A program made the translations under genes and the position numbers. Shown piece by piece: positions 47,641 through 60,600 of a DNA stretch of 64,000 bases (within the stretch, counting starts at the first letter, position 1; every line of letters begins with the position of its first letter). This DNA comes from Scortum barcoo (lineage: Eukaryota > Chordata > Actinopteri > Centrarchiformes > Terapontidae). Location of the stretch: NCBI GenBank assembly GCA_023238725.1, contig CM041538.1, forward strand, positions 1,501,682 through 1,565,681. The letters run 5' to 3'. A model generated the notes under the pieces. The model saw only the letters and a list, made by a program, of their open reading frames with translations. It searched no databases and was not told the DNA's origin.

Positions 47641-48260
47641 GCACTTGATGCAGATGTGTTCATATGGAGCTCATATGGAGCTCTGGGCCACTCGACCTTC
47701 TCTCCACAGCACAGACACAGATCATGTCCCCACCAGGCCAGTGAACCTCAGACAGATGGACCACAACCAGAATCAGTGAGGAACCTGCAAGACTGGAGAG
47801 AACAAAGAGGACCGGGGCTCCGGCAGTAACATGCACTTTACAGGACATAAGAGTATTCACATTGAACCACTTTAACACTTTAACCAGTTTATAAGCTGAC
47901 TCCAGTTTGCACTACTACCATATCAATTTGCACTGTCTGTGATTTTGTCTTTGTTTTATCTTTTTTTTATGCCATGTCTTACAGAAACATACTTTCAATC
48001 CTCAGCATGTCCTGCACATGCCGCCAAATTAACAAAAATGCAGACTTTGACTTTGGCTTTGAAATAAGAGAAGAGGAAGCAGAGAGAAGAAGAAGCAGAG
48101 ACAGAGGAATAGGGAGAGGTGCCCAGTGCATCATGGGAGCCCCCCTGGCAGTCTAAGCCTATAGCAGCATAACTAAGGGCGAGCCTGTGCCCACCCTAAC
48201 TATACGCTTTATCAAAAAAAAGATTTTAAGTCTTGTATCTCAAAAATATACTGTTACTGA
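47641..48260 (+). repeat. Repeat-derived sequence (probable LINE 3' UTR)
   Basis: Directly follows the L2-like coding relic. A TTTGCACTGTCTGTGATTTT word at about 47929-47948 and GGCAGTCTAAGCCTATAGCA at about 48147-48166, followed by GCATAACTAAGGG, are very common in teleost interspersed repeats. It probably represents LINE 3' sequence with another insertion, but boundaries are unclear. Confidence 0.45.
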
Positions 48261-48296
48261 CTATTTATTAGGCTTGAGGAGTGAGTTAGTTAGCTA

Positions 48297-48650
48297 TTGG
48301 GAGTGGCAGTAGCACAGTCCGTGGGGACTTGGCTTGGGAACCAGAGGGTTGCTGTCGGGTCAAGTCCCCCACCAGTGGACCAGTCTTCATGCAGGTGGAC
48401 TAGTAGCTGGAGAGCTGCCAGTTCACCTCCCGAGCATTGCCAAGGTGCCCTTGAGCAAGGCACTGAACCCCATTCCTGCTCGGGGCACTTCTTCAAGGGG
48501 CAGCCCCCTCACTCTGGCATCTCTCCAACAGTTTGCATGTGCATGTGTGTGTATTCCTATATGTATATGTAAAAATGTAAAAACGGAGTGTAAATGTAAA
48601 TTTACTCATTGAGGGACAAATAAAGGGTCTTCTTCTTCTGATTCTTCTTA
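48297..48650 (+). mobile_element. tRNA-derived SINE
   Basis: Starts with a tRNA-like head (GGCAGTAGCACAGTCCGTGG as a rough A-box region, then GGGTCAAGTCCC as a diverged B box at about 48358-48369), followed by the widespread fish core TGCCCTTGAGCAAGGCACTG and an AACCCC word. It ends with GGGACAAATAAAGG and a TTCTTC-type tail near 48613-48648. Confidence 0.7.
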
Positions 48651-50095
48651 TTAACCAATGGACACCAGCTGCTCTTGTCTGCATTCATGATAAGATATTT
48701 CTTGGAAGTTTGCTCATTTTAGTTTACTTTGAGTGATGGATAGAAATAGACACATCACCAAGTACTCATTTTTCCCACCACTACTACTTATGTTAAATCA
48801 CATAGTGTACAAACTATTGACTTAAGTATAATCCTCACTAATTTTAAGAAGTTATGTGACTATTGATTTTGTGAGGGCAGGGGCTCCACATAACACTGAA
48901 TCCACAGAGGAGGCTCTGGGTAATTCCCTTTCCATTTAAAAACATTTTAATAAGCTAAGCAAACTACGAAGAGCAGCTGAGAACAGTGGACTGACGTGCA
49001 CTTACTATAAATTAGTGAAGAAACTTGCTTGATGTTTAGATGGTGAAATAATTAAGACTTTATTCTACATTAAGAGCTTGATGAAACCAAAATTTGTTGA
49101 AATTAGGAGGAAATCATCAAACAGCTTTCATTAAGCGGTACAGCTCCTTCATCAAATCACTGTTGACTCCTATATTAACCTTTCCATTAAGTCTGCTATA
49201 TTTCCACATAAATTGAAACTGTTATCTTTGAACAGGGAACTCTTGGTTGTTCCAAAATCCAGCTAATAACTAAAGGTTAGTGGAGTTTAATGGTCAGGGC
49301 TCCTCAGCTGTGGACTTGCTGTCAGAGAATCTCTGTCTTTTCTGTTAAATCTGTTCTCAAAATTGACATTTATGCAAAAGTCTTTTCACATATTTTGTTC
49401 CTTTTCTCCTTTTTATATGAACTTTTTTTCTCAGTGCCTTTGATGTAGATTCAAGACATTCAAAGGACTAACATATCTGATCTAAACAACTGATGCAGGA
49501 AGGTATTGATTTTTGCCAACTCTGTCAAAAGTGTCAAAATGAGTTGTGCATAACATAACTTTTTAAATACCAATTAAATTCATTCAAGCAGTCATTGTTC
49601 TGTGCATAAAATATCCCCATGGATACAATATGAATGTATGGGATGATTTGGCAGGTCTGTTGGTGCATTGTCTCTGGCTGCCTGCGTGTCAGTATGTACT
49701 GCAGTATCAACAGACCTTGTGTGTGTAAGTAATAACATTAAAGGATCATTCCTGATAAATTAAACTTGGATTTTTCATGAGTTTCTTCTTAGCAGTGTCA
49801 TCAAGTTCTCAGATCTTAGCTGCTAACTTGAAGCAAAATGTTGCAAGTATTTTTGAAGAGTGATGGCCAAAGATGTAATAAAGCAGAGGTATCCATTATT
49901 TGTAGCTCGGGTGCGATTAAAATGTATATATTTTGCCTTTTGCAGCACCTCTGGCAATAAGCAGCAATTGGAGGTGTGTTATTGGACCTTCCTGCTGTTT
50001 CTGCCTAAATTTTCATCATCTGTAGTAACAAATTTTTTCTTTATTGTTTCAGCCATAGTAACGCTTTACTCACAATGCTTGCAGAGACCAGAAAT
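48651..50095. other. Intergenic, nothing recognised
   Basis: AT-rich DNA without identified features. Confidence 0.45.
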
Positions 50096-50099
50096 AAGT

Positions 50100-50575
50100 G
50101 TGAGTTGAAGCGCGAGTCTGGTGTGTCTGTTGTGTCAGAAGTTGCTGCCAGTACCGGGTCGTAAAACTGCAAATACTGCAGGATTTCATCATTGTGTCAG
50201 GCCACTTGATTGGCCAGCGCCTGATGTCACTAGATCCGTCGGGAGAGCGACTCGTTCATAAGAGTCAATCCGCGCCATTTTTAAAACGCAATAACAACAA
50301 ACACGATACGATCAGAGATGGCTGCACAGAAATCAACCCCGCGGAGCAACGACAAGGTGCAGACATTTCTTTGTCTGGTGGCCTCCATTGCTCCGTAGTC
50401 GTTTCGTGTTTGTGTCGCATAACAAATGACGTCGCTGGAGTTTCGGCCGCCAGCGTTGCCACGACGACCCCACCCACGCTGAGGTGGTACTCTGTTGTAA
50501 TGGAAAACAACCAAAAACTGAGTCGAGTCGAGCCGAGCCGAGTAGGTACTAGTGGAAAAGGGCCAATAGACTCAA
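50100..50575 (+). mobile_element. MITE-like DNA transposon carrying the start of a Myb/SANT-like ORF
   Basis: CpG-bearing sequence in an AT-rich region. An ATG at 50318-50320 opens MAAQKSTPRSNDKVQTFLCL, which matches the N-terminus of Myb/SANT-like proteins carried by a fish DNA-transposon group, but a TAG follows after 26 codons where sequence of the right arm begins. The right end carries GAGTCGAGTCGAGCCGAGCC and a TAGTGGAAAAGGGCC terminal word, typical of that group's inverted repeats. A matching left end is not found, so the element is internally deleted and left-truncated. Confidence 0.5.
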
Positions 50576-51767
50576 ACACCATTGTGTTACTTAGGGATAG
50601 ATAGACTTAACGGACATTTCTTTAAATGAAAATCTTCAACATTATAATTAAAGTGTCCCAGTCTGCCAACCTAAAAATTTTATATGAATTATTCATGACA
50701 TGGACAAACAAATAAAGCCACAAGTTTCCACACATTTTTGGATTTGTTTTTTGATGTTGTTTGATGTAGTGATGGAGGCATTATCTGGTATTAGTATTAA
50801 GTGCAATAGGGGCCTTACAGTGGATTTGTTTTGAGACACAAATGATTACTTCTATAGCTGCATGATTTGTTGCCAAAATGCAACCTGCTTCAAGGTTTCT
50901 GTTTTGCTTACAACAACTGTGATTTGTGCAGCAATAGGTGAAATACGGTTCCAGAGGGCTGAAACAATTGACCAGATCTTTTTGGGCAGCAGTTTAAAAT
51001 GGGGAAGTTATCCTTCTGTTTTTGAACTTAACTTATAAAAAGGCCTCCTGTGGACACACTACAGACACTAAACACAGTGAATTGTGTCCTTGTGCATAAA
51101 TGTATGCTACATTTCTAATGTTACTGAGATGTGTGTATCAAAAAAAAAAACATAAGTTGTTAAAGCATTCTTGCATCTGCTACTTCAGCTTCAGTAGAGT
51201 GAAAATGATTTAGATGGGACAACTATGTCACACATATGATCAATATGACAAAATGAAAATGAACTGAAAATGGCCTTTGAGCCTGGTTAGTGAACATGTG
51301 TAGATAACAAGAGCTACACCCCATGTCTACGCAAAATCAGTCACAAACGGTATCAAACATTTGTTGTTGCTCATGAAAAAAAGGTCCAACAGTCTCCATG
51401 TTCACATCCAGCTAACTACATTATCTGTCTATGGCAGGTGAGTAATAGTCAGAATTGTTTCTGCCTCCACAGCTTTATAATTTAACTGAAAGTGCTTCCT
51501 AAATGTGACACCCATGGTAATAGGGATCACAATTTAATGAGAGAGTTGGTATTATTTTATTATTATAACCATTTATAATAAGTGTACACATTTGTTTAAT
51601 TGTTTTCAAAAGATATACCACCAGTAATTTTGCTGATATGTATCTGCTTGGCACATTGAGAATGAGAGGGGAGAATGTGTATTGTGTTATCTGGTCAGGT
51701 GGAACCTTTGTATACATCCTTGCTGTGGGGAGGCTCCTGAGGGAGGGGCGTTTCCGCTGTCTCCCGG
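50576..51767. other. Intergenic, nothing recognised
   Basis: AT-rich DNA; GC rises from about 51715 towards the direct repeat. Confidence 0.45.
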
Positions 51768-51841
51768 CAGAAGTGATCTGGAGAGAGAGCGAGACGCATG
51801 GTGGTTTATTCTTCCTCTTCTTACCTGCTTTATACAGGTCA
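51768..51841. repeat. Exact 74-bp direct repeat, copy 1
   Basis: Identical at every base to 52514-52587. Its core starts TG and ends CA. On the minus strand it contains CAGGTAAGAAGAG, a strong donor-like word, and a pyrimidine tract ending CTCTCCAG, an acceptor-like word. Confidence 0.97.
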
Positions 51842-52513
51842 GTAAATGGTGAATGTGTCATACAAATGTATTGAATAAGGTCGGGATGTATTTGTGTCTA
51901 TGTTTAACGAGTGTTTACGAAGTTTGGAAGAAGTTTAGACATCTTGAGAAGCAAGTGGAGTGTTAATTGATTTAGACGGAGTTCGGACGTAGCGGCGCCA
52001 TTTTAGGGGGTGGTACTGTCGTTAATTAAGCTAATTAATAGTGTTAATATCTTTCTAAAGGGACTCGATTCAAACTTTAAATGATTTCTGTTTACTTAAT
52101 ATGTACTTTGCCAACATGTAAGGGAATTGGTATGGTTTATTTTACAGTTATTTTACATTGTCTAACAATTTAAGCATAAGATTCCGTCATCCTGTATTTC
52201 AGTATACTGCAATATTTGAGTGTATTTAGCAGCGTAATGGAAATCTGATATTTCATTGTATTAGGTTTGCACTAAAACAACAGTGAGAGTTAAACAGGAT
52301 ATACTGTGGAGAATAATATGTGAAACATAAATATTGTTATCTCATGTGAACGAGTATTTGTTCTTAGTACCTTGGTTACAGAGACAAAGAACACATTTTG
52401 TGGAAAATGGGTTTATTGTGAATGCCTAGACTGGAAGAGAAAACTGAAATTTGAGGAAACAGGAATGTGTAAAGTTTCAACTGATATGCATGACATATGT
52501 TGTAAATAAAATA
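51842..52513. other. Sequence between the two 74-bp repeats
   Basis: 672 bp. A local CpG pocket at about 51975-52010 holds, on the minus strand, AAAATGGCGCC, a YY1-type motif with a start codon that opens only ten codons. No reading frame or priming site identifying a retroelement is seen. Confidence 0.6.
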
Positions 52514-52587
52514 CAGAAGTGATCTGGAGAGAGAGCGAGACGCATGGTGGTTTATTCTTCCTCTTCTTACCTGCTTTATACAGGTCA
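52514..52587. repeat. Exact 74-bp direct repeat, copy 2
   Basis: Second copy, 746 bp downstream of the first, with unrelated flanking bases on both sides. Confidence 0.97.
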
Positions 52588-55358
52588 CTCTCATATATTT
52601 GTAACGCGGCCTGTGTCACTGAGGCCCGTAACATAAACATACCTTAAATCTTTAATACTCACCAACCTGTTTATGAAATTAGCAAGCCCTGCAGGCTCTG
52701 GCCTGGGCCTGGAGATGGCTTTCCTTCAGACCCATCCTCCAAAATGTTGAGGGGTTTCAGCTCTCATATCTTAGCCTTCAAGTCATAAAGAGATACTGAT
52801 GAAAAAAATGCATGATTGGAGAATTACAAATACATTCCCAAGACTCTTTACTGACATAAATATCTTTCTAAAAGTTTTCTCTGTTTTTACAGACACTGCA
52901 TTTGATCCTGTTTGTCAACTTTGTGTGAATATTTATGCCAGCATGCATTTAGTTTGTCAACTATTTATGCCACCTGCATTTTGCTTTGTCAGACCTCTTT
53001 GCACCTTCCTCTGCCGTCTTTGTTGACTGACTGTTCCTCTTGTGATATAAATGTCACGGTGCTCTTTACACAAAACCAACAGCAGCTAAAGTCAGTGATG
53101 TTATCCTGTGATGTGCAAAAGAGGAGTGAATAGATGAATACCATCAAACAAGTAGCGGTGTACAGAAGGTTCACCAAGCCTCATCCTTCAGCATCTACCT
53201 TAGGAAAGGAAAGTTCACATCTAATAGGACTTCTCTTTCATTACCAGTACATGCTCAGTCCAAAGCATTCATGCGAAAAAACTAAAGAGATACTCTGATA
53301 ATTTGTATTCATGGTTTGGGGCCAGATAGCAGATAGAGGTTTGTTTTGAGTACTGGTTTGAATCATCCAGTGTTCCAGATAGGCATCTTTTGTTCATTTA
53401 ATCATTTGGTTTACTCTCTCTTCTCTCCATTACCTGCTGCTGTCTCTCTTATCTCTCTCTCTCTCATCTGCTGTCTGTCTGTATCTCTCTATCATTTTAG
53501 TTTAGGAGCCACATCGTAATGTTAAGTCACTTATGCAACATGAGGGTTAGTAAAATAACAATCAAACCATTTTGTGTGGAAATGTATTTACAAGAAAAAA
53601 CTGCTAAAGGAAAATGAAAGTATGTGGAATCAGACAATTATGACCTGCACACTAAACAATACCACCTACAATCAAACGTTTTTTTCCTCCTGGATCTGTA
53701 CACTTTCTCAAACGATGCTGTTAACAACGTAAGCAAATTCTGCATAGATTCCATGCTCTGATTGATGCAGTAACATGTGAATATCATTTATTCCAACCAT
53801 TCAGAAAAGCATGGGAAAAATGCAAATTTGTCAGGTGATATAAACAAAACACCTCTAACTTTTGTTCTTTAGGCCCCATCAAGCGAAGTAAGATGGAGAA
53901 GCTGATTGAGACAATGGGTTTTAGGTCCTGCTGTGGCAGCATATCCCGCTCACATTGGTGAAGGGAGACCTGAAACCTGGAGGTCTCCACCCTCAGGTAC
54001 AGAATACAACAAGGATAAGAAGCCCTACCACACCAATAGTTTCAGCTGTAGCTGTTTCTGTTCTCAAGTAAAGTTGGGTCTAAATGGAGCTCCATGTATA
54101 AAACAATGAACATTTATGCACAATATATAGTCAACTGATTTTAGGTGTGATTGATTATTTTACCCCTTCCTCTGCACTCACAGTCTCAGGGTGTTTGCTG
54201 ATCCTTCTCCCACAGATCTAAATGCAGACATCACTTTAGTCACTGTTCCTGATGAAACACGAGCCAGTTAAGCAGTCTTATTGACTGAAGCTCCTTCCAT
54301 CAGAGCCCTGACAAGGAACCCTCGTTCAAAGTAATTTAGATCTTTTCCTGTTGCCATCTTAATACAAAATCTGAATCAACTGGGCCTGCTTACTTATTCA
54401 GGCTTTTCCTTTAATTTTAATCAGCCCAAGCCAATCCTTGTCACAGCTGCTTAGTTCTTAGCTCAAAAATGTGACTAGTAGACTGTTGTAACAACACAAG
54501 AAGAATCCAGGAGATGAGAAGAGAAACAAAGAAAATTAACCCAGGGATAGAGAAGCAAGGAAAACGTGCTAAAGTACTAGCATAAATGACTAACTAAAGT
54601 CATTTGGGCATTACAGATGTGATTGCTGCAGTGCCACCCATAATGATGGGGAAATTGAGACTGGTCTCTCTAGAGATGAGGAAACATCAGTCGTTAGGTT
54701 ACGGTTTCCCACTCAGTTAAGCAAATATAACAACAAAGGTCCCCTAAACCTTAACAAATGAATTATTTTGACCCAAACTATGCTACTTTCCCATAACCTT
54801 ATAATCCAACCCTAACCATGGCACAGTAAAAAACATTTGTTTTCCAACAGTGATTTGAAACAGTTTTGGAAGGCACAGATGGATGGTATGTAGGATAGGG
54901 GCATCAGAACAGTTGTATGTGTCATTCTGGAGGGCAGTTACAATCAATGTATCAATTTGTTATGTGATTGTGAGTGTTATATGATTTGGAGCGCTCTTTC
55001 CATAAAACGGACCATAATTAGCATATTAGGATGGAAAAAAAGATTTTAATGAAAAAAGAACATTTAATGAATAACCACTTCTAAACTGTTCTCTGCAGGG
55101 CTTAACATTACCTTTTTTGGCTCATCAGCCACTATGGCTAGTTGTTTTCCAGGTTACTAGGTACTCAGCATTTTGACTAGCCACAGAGGCTACACCAGCA
55201 ATTACCATTAACTTGTATTTGGAACGATTTCTTACGTTACTCAGTACATGAGTTGGCATTGTGACTCAATCAACACACCTTAAATGTCAAATGATAATTG
55301 GAAGTGTGAAGTGTTGTTCTGATGCACTCCGGCAACACTGCACATATGACTGTATGTA
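52588..55358. other. Intergenic, nothing recognised
   Basis: AT-rich DNA with a CT-rich patch at about 53440-53490. No gene. Confidence 0.45.
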
Positions 55359-56969
55359 CAGTGCATCCGGAAAGTATTCACAACGCTTCACTTTTTCCAC
55401 ATTTTGTTATGTTACAGCCTTATTCCAAAATTGGATTAAATTCATTTTCTTCCTCAAAATTCTACACACAACACCACATAATGTCAATGTGAAAAAAGTT
55501 TTTTGAGATTTTTGCAAATTTAATTAAAAATAAAAAACTAAGATAATCACATGTACATAAGTATTCACAGCCTTTGCCATGAAGCTCAAAATTGAGCTCA
55601 GGTGCATTCCTGTTTCCACTGATCATCCTTGAGATGTTTCTACAGCTTAATTGGAGTCCACCTATCGTAAATTCAGTTGATTGGACTTGATTTGGAAAGA
55701 CACACACCTGTCTATATAAAGGTCCCACAGCTGACAGTGCATGTCAGAGCACAAACCAAGCATGAAGTCAAAGGAATTGTGGGTAGACCTCAGAGACAGG
55801 ATTGTCTCGAGGCACAAACCTGAGGGAAGGGTACAGAAAAATTTCTGCTGCTTTGAAGGTCCCAATGAGCACAGTGGCCTCCATCATCCATAAATGGAAG
55901 AAGTTCAGGAACCACCAGGACTCTTCCTAGAGCTGGCCGGCCATCTAAACTGAGCGATCGGGGGAAAAGGGCCTTAGTCAGGGAGGTGACCAAGAACCCG
56001 ATGGTCACTCTGTCAGAGCTCCAGCGTACCTCTGTAGAGAGAGGAGAACCTTCCAGAAGGACAACCATCTCTGCAGCAATCCACCAATCAGGCCTGTATG
56101 GTAGAGTGGCCAGACGGAAGCCACTCCTGAGTAAAAGGCACATGGCAGCCCGCCTGGAGTTTGCCAAAATGCACCTGAAGGACTCTCAGACCATGAGAAA
56201 CAAAATTCTCTGGTCCTGAGACAAAGATTGAACTCTTTGGCATGGCGTTAACGCCAGGCGTCATCATGTTTGGAGGAAACCAGGCACCGCTCATCACCAA
56301 GGCCAATACCATCCCTACAGTGAAGCATGGTGGTGGCAGCATCATGCTGTGGGGATGTTTTTCAGCGGCAGGAACTGAGGAGACTAGTCAGGATAGAGGG
56401 AATAGAGGGATAGAGAGCGCTCTTGACGTCAGACTGGGGTGACGGTTAATCTTTCAGCAGGACAACGACCCTAAGCACACAGCCAAGATAACAAAGGAGT
56501 GGCTTCAGGACAACTCTGTGAATGTCCTTGAGTGGCCCAGCCAGAGCCCAGACTTGAATCCGATTGAACATCTCTGGAGAGATCTGAAAATGGCTGTGCA
56601 CCGACGCTTCCCATCCAGCCTGATGGAGCTTGAGAGGTGCTGCAAAGAGGAATGGGCGAAACTGCCCAAAGATAGGTGTGCCAAGCTTGTGGCATCATAT
56701 TCAAAAAGACTTGAGGCTGTAATTGCTGCCAAAGGTGCATCAACAAAGTATTGAGCAAAAGCTGTGAATACTTATGTACATGTGATTTATTAGTTTTTTA
56801 TTTTTAATAAATTTGCAAAAATCTAAAAAAAAATTTTCAGGTTGTCATTATGTGGTGTTGTGTGTAGAATTTTGAGAAAGAAAATTAATTTAATCCATTT
56901 TGGAATAAGGCTGTAACATAACAAAATGTGGAAAAAGTGAAGCGTTGTGAATACTTTCCAGATGCACTG
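55359..56969 (+). mobile_element. Tc1-family transposon, full length, dead
   Basis: A 1611-bp element between two TA dinucleotides (55357-58 and 56970-71). Inverted repeats of about 200-210 bp begin CAGTGCATC and continue GGAAAGTATTCACAACG on the left, with the complement on the right. The complete ends and near-uniform length show a whole copy; coding lesions make it non-autonomous. Confidence 0.93.
55762..56754 (+). pseudogene. Tc1 transposase, frameshifted and interrupted
   Basis: Begins MKSKELWVDLRDRIVSRHKP at 55762, a normal Tc1-type start, and ends AAKGASTKY with TGA at 56752-56754; the whole protein would be about 340 aa, as in the family. Helix-turn-helix DNA-binding regions lie in the first third (LSELQR, RRTTISAAIHQSGLYGR). 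The catalytic DDE triad is only partly readable: the first Asp box reads ILWS then TGA, the second is QQDNDPKH at about 56455-56480, and the Glu is in NPIEHLW at about 56560-56578. Frameshifts near 55845, 55915, 56215, 56375 and 56440 separate the pieces. Confidence 0.88.
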
Positions 56970-56971
56970 TA

Positions 56972-57614
56972 CACTACAGGCCAAAAGTTTGGAAGCAAGA
57001 TCAAATTTGTACAAAAAAAGATCATAGTTTCATTGGTATACTTTGCAACAAAATTAAACATGATTATTATATAAAGAGCAACTTATCAGAAGACATTTTT
57101 ACTATAATTATCAGGTATTTGAGTTTTTCTTGCTTAGACTTTGCTTTCTTCAAAGTAACCTCCTCTGGCTTTAACAACAGCATGGCATATACATGGCATT
57201 CGTTCCACAAGTTTTTTAAGGTATGTGCCAGGAATTGCATTCCAAACATTCTTAAGTTCATCAATAAGAGACTGTTGATTTGTGGGACGCGCTTTTCTGA
57301 CTGATCAATCCAATTCATCCCACACAAGCTCAATTGGAGAGAGGTCTGGAGACTGAGGGGGCCAAACCATCTTTTGAAGAACACCTTCCTTTTCTTCTTT
57401 TTTGTTCTAGGTAACATCAATGTATACCTAAAGGTAAACTGAGGAAAATGGTGCATATTAATGAAAGCAAAGTCTGATCATGCAGTAAATACATCCCAAA
57501 ATACATGTAACTCATGCTGGTTTTTAAGAAAGGTATTGTGAACAGAAACTTGAAAAGTTGCTTCCAAATGTTTGGCCTTTATTGGCCTTGCTTCCAAACT
57601 TTTGGCCTGTAGTG
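56972..57614 (-). mobile_element. Second Tc1-like transposon, internally deleted
   Basis: A 643-bp element with ends CACTACAGGCCAAAAGTTTGG (first 20 bases counted from 56972) and CAAACTTTTGGCCTGTAGTG, inverted to each other. The minus strand keeps the transposase C-terminus with frameshifts: a PLSLQTSLQLSLCGMNWID-like stretch near 57300-57360, derived from the acidic NPIE-type box, and SLLLMNLRMFGMQF, AMLLLKPEEV near 57170-57260. A tandem partial copy of the right end lies at about 57558-57580. The DNA-binding half is missing. It shares the TA at 56970-71 with the element to its left. Confidence 0.8.
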
Positions 57615-60600
57615 TCACCTGCCAAAGTGACTAGTAAGAGACTGACTGTGTTAAACGCCACAGGCAAAGTCTACTTGTATTTGGATTGTGGGCGGGGGGT
57701 TTATATCAGCCCTGGTTCTCTGTATAGATCTATGGAATTTACAGGATTACTTCATGTTGCAGATTTGACCTGATGTACTTCTAATAGTTGTCGTTCTTTG
57801 TAGTGAGTTTAACTCTGCATTGTGTTACATAGTGGAAAAGAGCCACACCTCCCAGGACTGTATTTATTGCAAGGCAGTACATTAATTTAACTTCCCTGCA
57901 GTTGTTGGAAAAAACAACTTTCACACAGACAAGACTGAAAAGAGGAAGGAAAGAGGAAAGCATAATGAGCACAGAAAAATATATGCTTGGCTATTCTTTC
58001 GTTGTAATGAAGCCAAATGCCTCAAATTGAAGAGAAACAAAGCATTCACAGGATCTGTCATTCAGAAATACTCTTTGTGCCTGTGTTGTTGATTTATGTA
58101 TGAAATCAATAAATCCTTACCTCAAAAAACAACTTCAATATTTTAGTTATAGTTGTTAAAGTTAGTCATATATAGAATGATACTGAATACATATAGAGCG
58201 ATAGTAAACATGAACATACATACACCCAGGGTAAAATGTTGTAAATCGGTCATATTACCTTAGCCTCCACCATACTCATAGGGGATGATTTCATGGTATA
58301 TTGTCATAAGTAGTCATGGAAACTGCCTTAACAATACAAATTGCCAATATCATCACAACTTTCCCCAAACCATTTTTACTGCTCAGTTAAGTTAAATGTT
58401 GTCTGATTTAGCTATGAAATACTGAAACTACAGGGAGCAACGATTTTGGTGGTTATTGTGCTCAAGTGTTATAAATAATGGACAGATGGATTATGCTTTA
58501 GTGGTGTACCTTACCAAAAAAAAACAAAAAACAAACGGAAAAAATGAAATGACCTCAACATAATAGCCACACAGAGAGCCCTTTGGGCTCCTGAAGGTCT
58601 GGTTGTTGTTTGCTGTTGGCTGACATGCTAATATCCTTACCTGTCTACAACTTCCTTTCCCTGTCGTTTTGATCTGTCTTATCTTAGTCTGTGTTTCTCT
58701 GGTCAGGTGAGTAAAAAAACAAACAAACAAAAAACATTCTTTATTCTCTGATTGGACCATCAGAAGACCATCAGCTTGTGGAAGAGTGTTCCAAAGATAT
58801 CATAAGTTGAAACATATAATTGTTTATTTTATTTCTTTCCCCGACTGTTCTAGCATTTGATTTATATACTGCTACTTCTTCAGAGGTGTATGTTTCCACC
58901 ATTTTGTTTGTGAGACTTCTCCTCATGTTTTCCTTTTTTAGTCCACCCTTGTTGATATTTATAGCAGACATTTTATTCGGTTGTCCTGTTAACCTCTGCA
59001 ATTGTGGCAGACATGGTGTCTGTCAGGTTTCCACACCAGCTGCTGAGCCTTTATCATGTGACCTGCTGTGTGCAGGTAAACGTCTCCGCTCCAAGGCCGC
59101 TGATGAATTGTTTCCATTTTAGCTTGAGAGCGTCATGGGGTTCTGACACTGTGTTGAGTTAATTGGCTGATTATTCCCATGCCGGTGGTAATTAGTACTT
59201 CAGCATAATGTAATTGATCCAGTGTGGGGTTTTCTGAGCAGAATGTGTGTGATTGGCTGACAGTTTTTGATTCCAGTCCTTTTAACCCCCTGCTGGGCCT
59301 CTCTGCGGAGGGAAACTGGGATGATATTTCCAGTGGTGTAATTAAACTACTTAGAAGTTAGCAGCAAGGTGGATACTGCTTGATCTGCTTGACCATATAT
59401 AATTCATGTACACACATTGACAGAAAGGTAAATTGGAAGGCATTTATGCACAAAGAGAGACATAGGATATGATGTGAAAATCAAGATGGTGCATTTGATA
59501 TACACAATATAATAATAGCAAGTAATAAATGCTAGTTTGAATCCATCCATCTAACTCATCTTTCTGCCAATTTTGCAACAGCAATTAAGAATTTTATGGT
59601 GAAATTATTTCAGTTATATTGATTTCAATAGAATCAGTGCGGGGGCCAAGCAAATTTACACACATCTCCATGTCAAGTTCAACTTTGGTGAACTCTGACA
59701 TGCAAGTTTTCACCATTGACCAGAGACTTACTGTCTAGACAGTGTTAATCTTTTAGGGAATGGAAGGTTTGAGACGGTCATAGCTTATTAGCTGTGTTGC
59801 ACCATCCACTTTTAAATTACCCTGCTCTGCTCACTAAAGAGACATGGTTCACATGCAGCTATGAGTTAGTGTGGTAGTGACCAAGAAAATTAGTCTGCTT
59901 TGGCCTGTTAATTTACACACTATTAGAAACATCAGTGCACTCTGTTAACAAACAAAGATTTATTGTTCTTCTGTGTTTCCTATATTCATATATTCATTCA
60001 TTTATACAATACAACATTACATTTGACAGACACTTTTGCTTTGAGAATTTGGGGTTTAAAACATTGCTCAAGAACACTTTGACATGTGGACAAGATGAAT
60101 TTCCAAGCCTTAGTTAAAGGAGCTGCTCTACCACATGAGCTACACCTACTTGTTGTCTTGTAGTTACACCAGATATACTGGCTAAAATAGCTACTTTTGC
60201 TTTTGTTTTGTCATGTGTTTGTAGCATTTTGTTCCCCAGTGAAACCAGATAACTTCGCCAGATAGCATTCTGACCGCCATGGTTCTGCATGCTTTTGCAC
60301 TTGTGTTTTTTTTCTTGTCCAGATACAATATCCTGATAGTTAAAGGCATGTTAATATCTGGTGGAAATCAGACCAAAGAATCACAGCAGACATGTTGACG
60401 AATACAGTGTTTACCAGTACACTGTTCTTGTCACTGGAACCAAGGCACTTTGGTGATCCTTTGACCTGTCATCTACACCAACGGATGTCTCCTTTACCAA
60501 CACTTTGATTAATGTCAAGCTATCTCAAAACCAAGTGATCTCCATGACATCTATCATACCAAAGTTTCCACTTTTACATAAGAATGGACCATTCCTACTG

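Noticed and set aside
51768..52587. Interpreting the 74-bp repeats as LTRs
   Set aside because: Too short, no tRNA primer site or polypurine tract, no gag/pol between them and no target duplication.
58820..59122. 100-codon frame with hydrophobic stretches
   Set aside because: Looks like a membrane protein by composition, but T-rich DNA produces Phe/Leu runs by chance and nothing else supports a gene.
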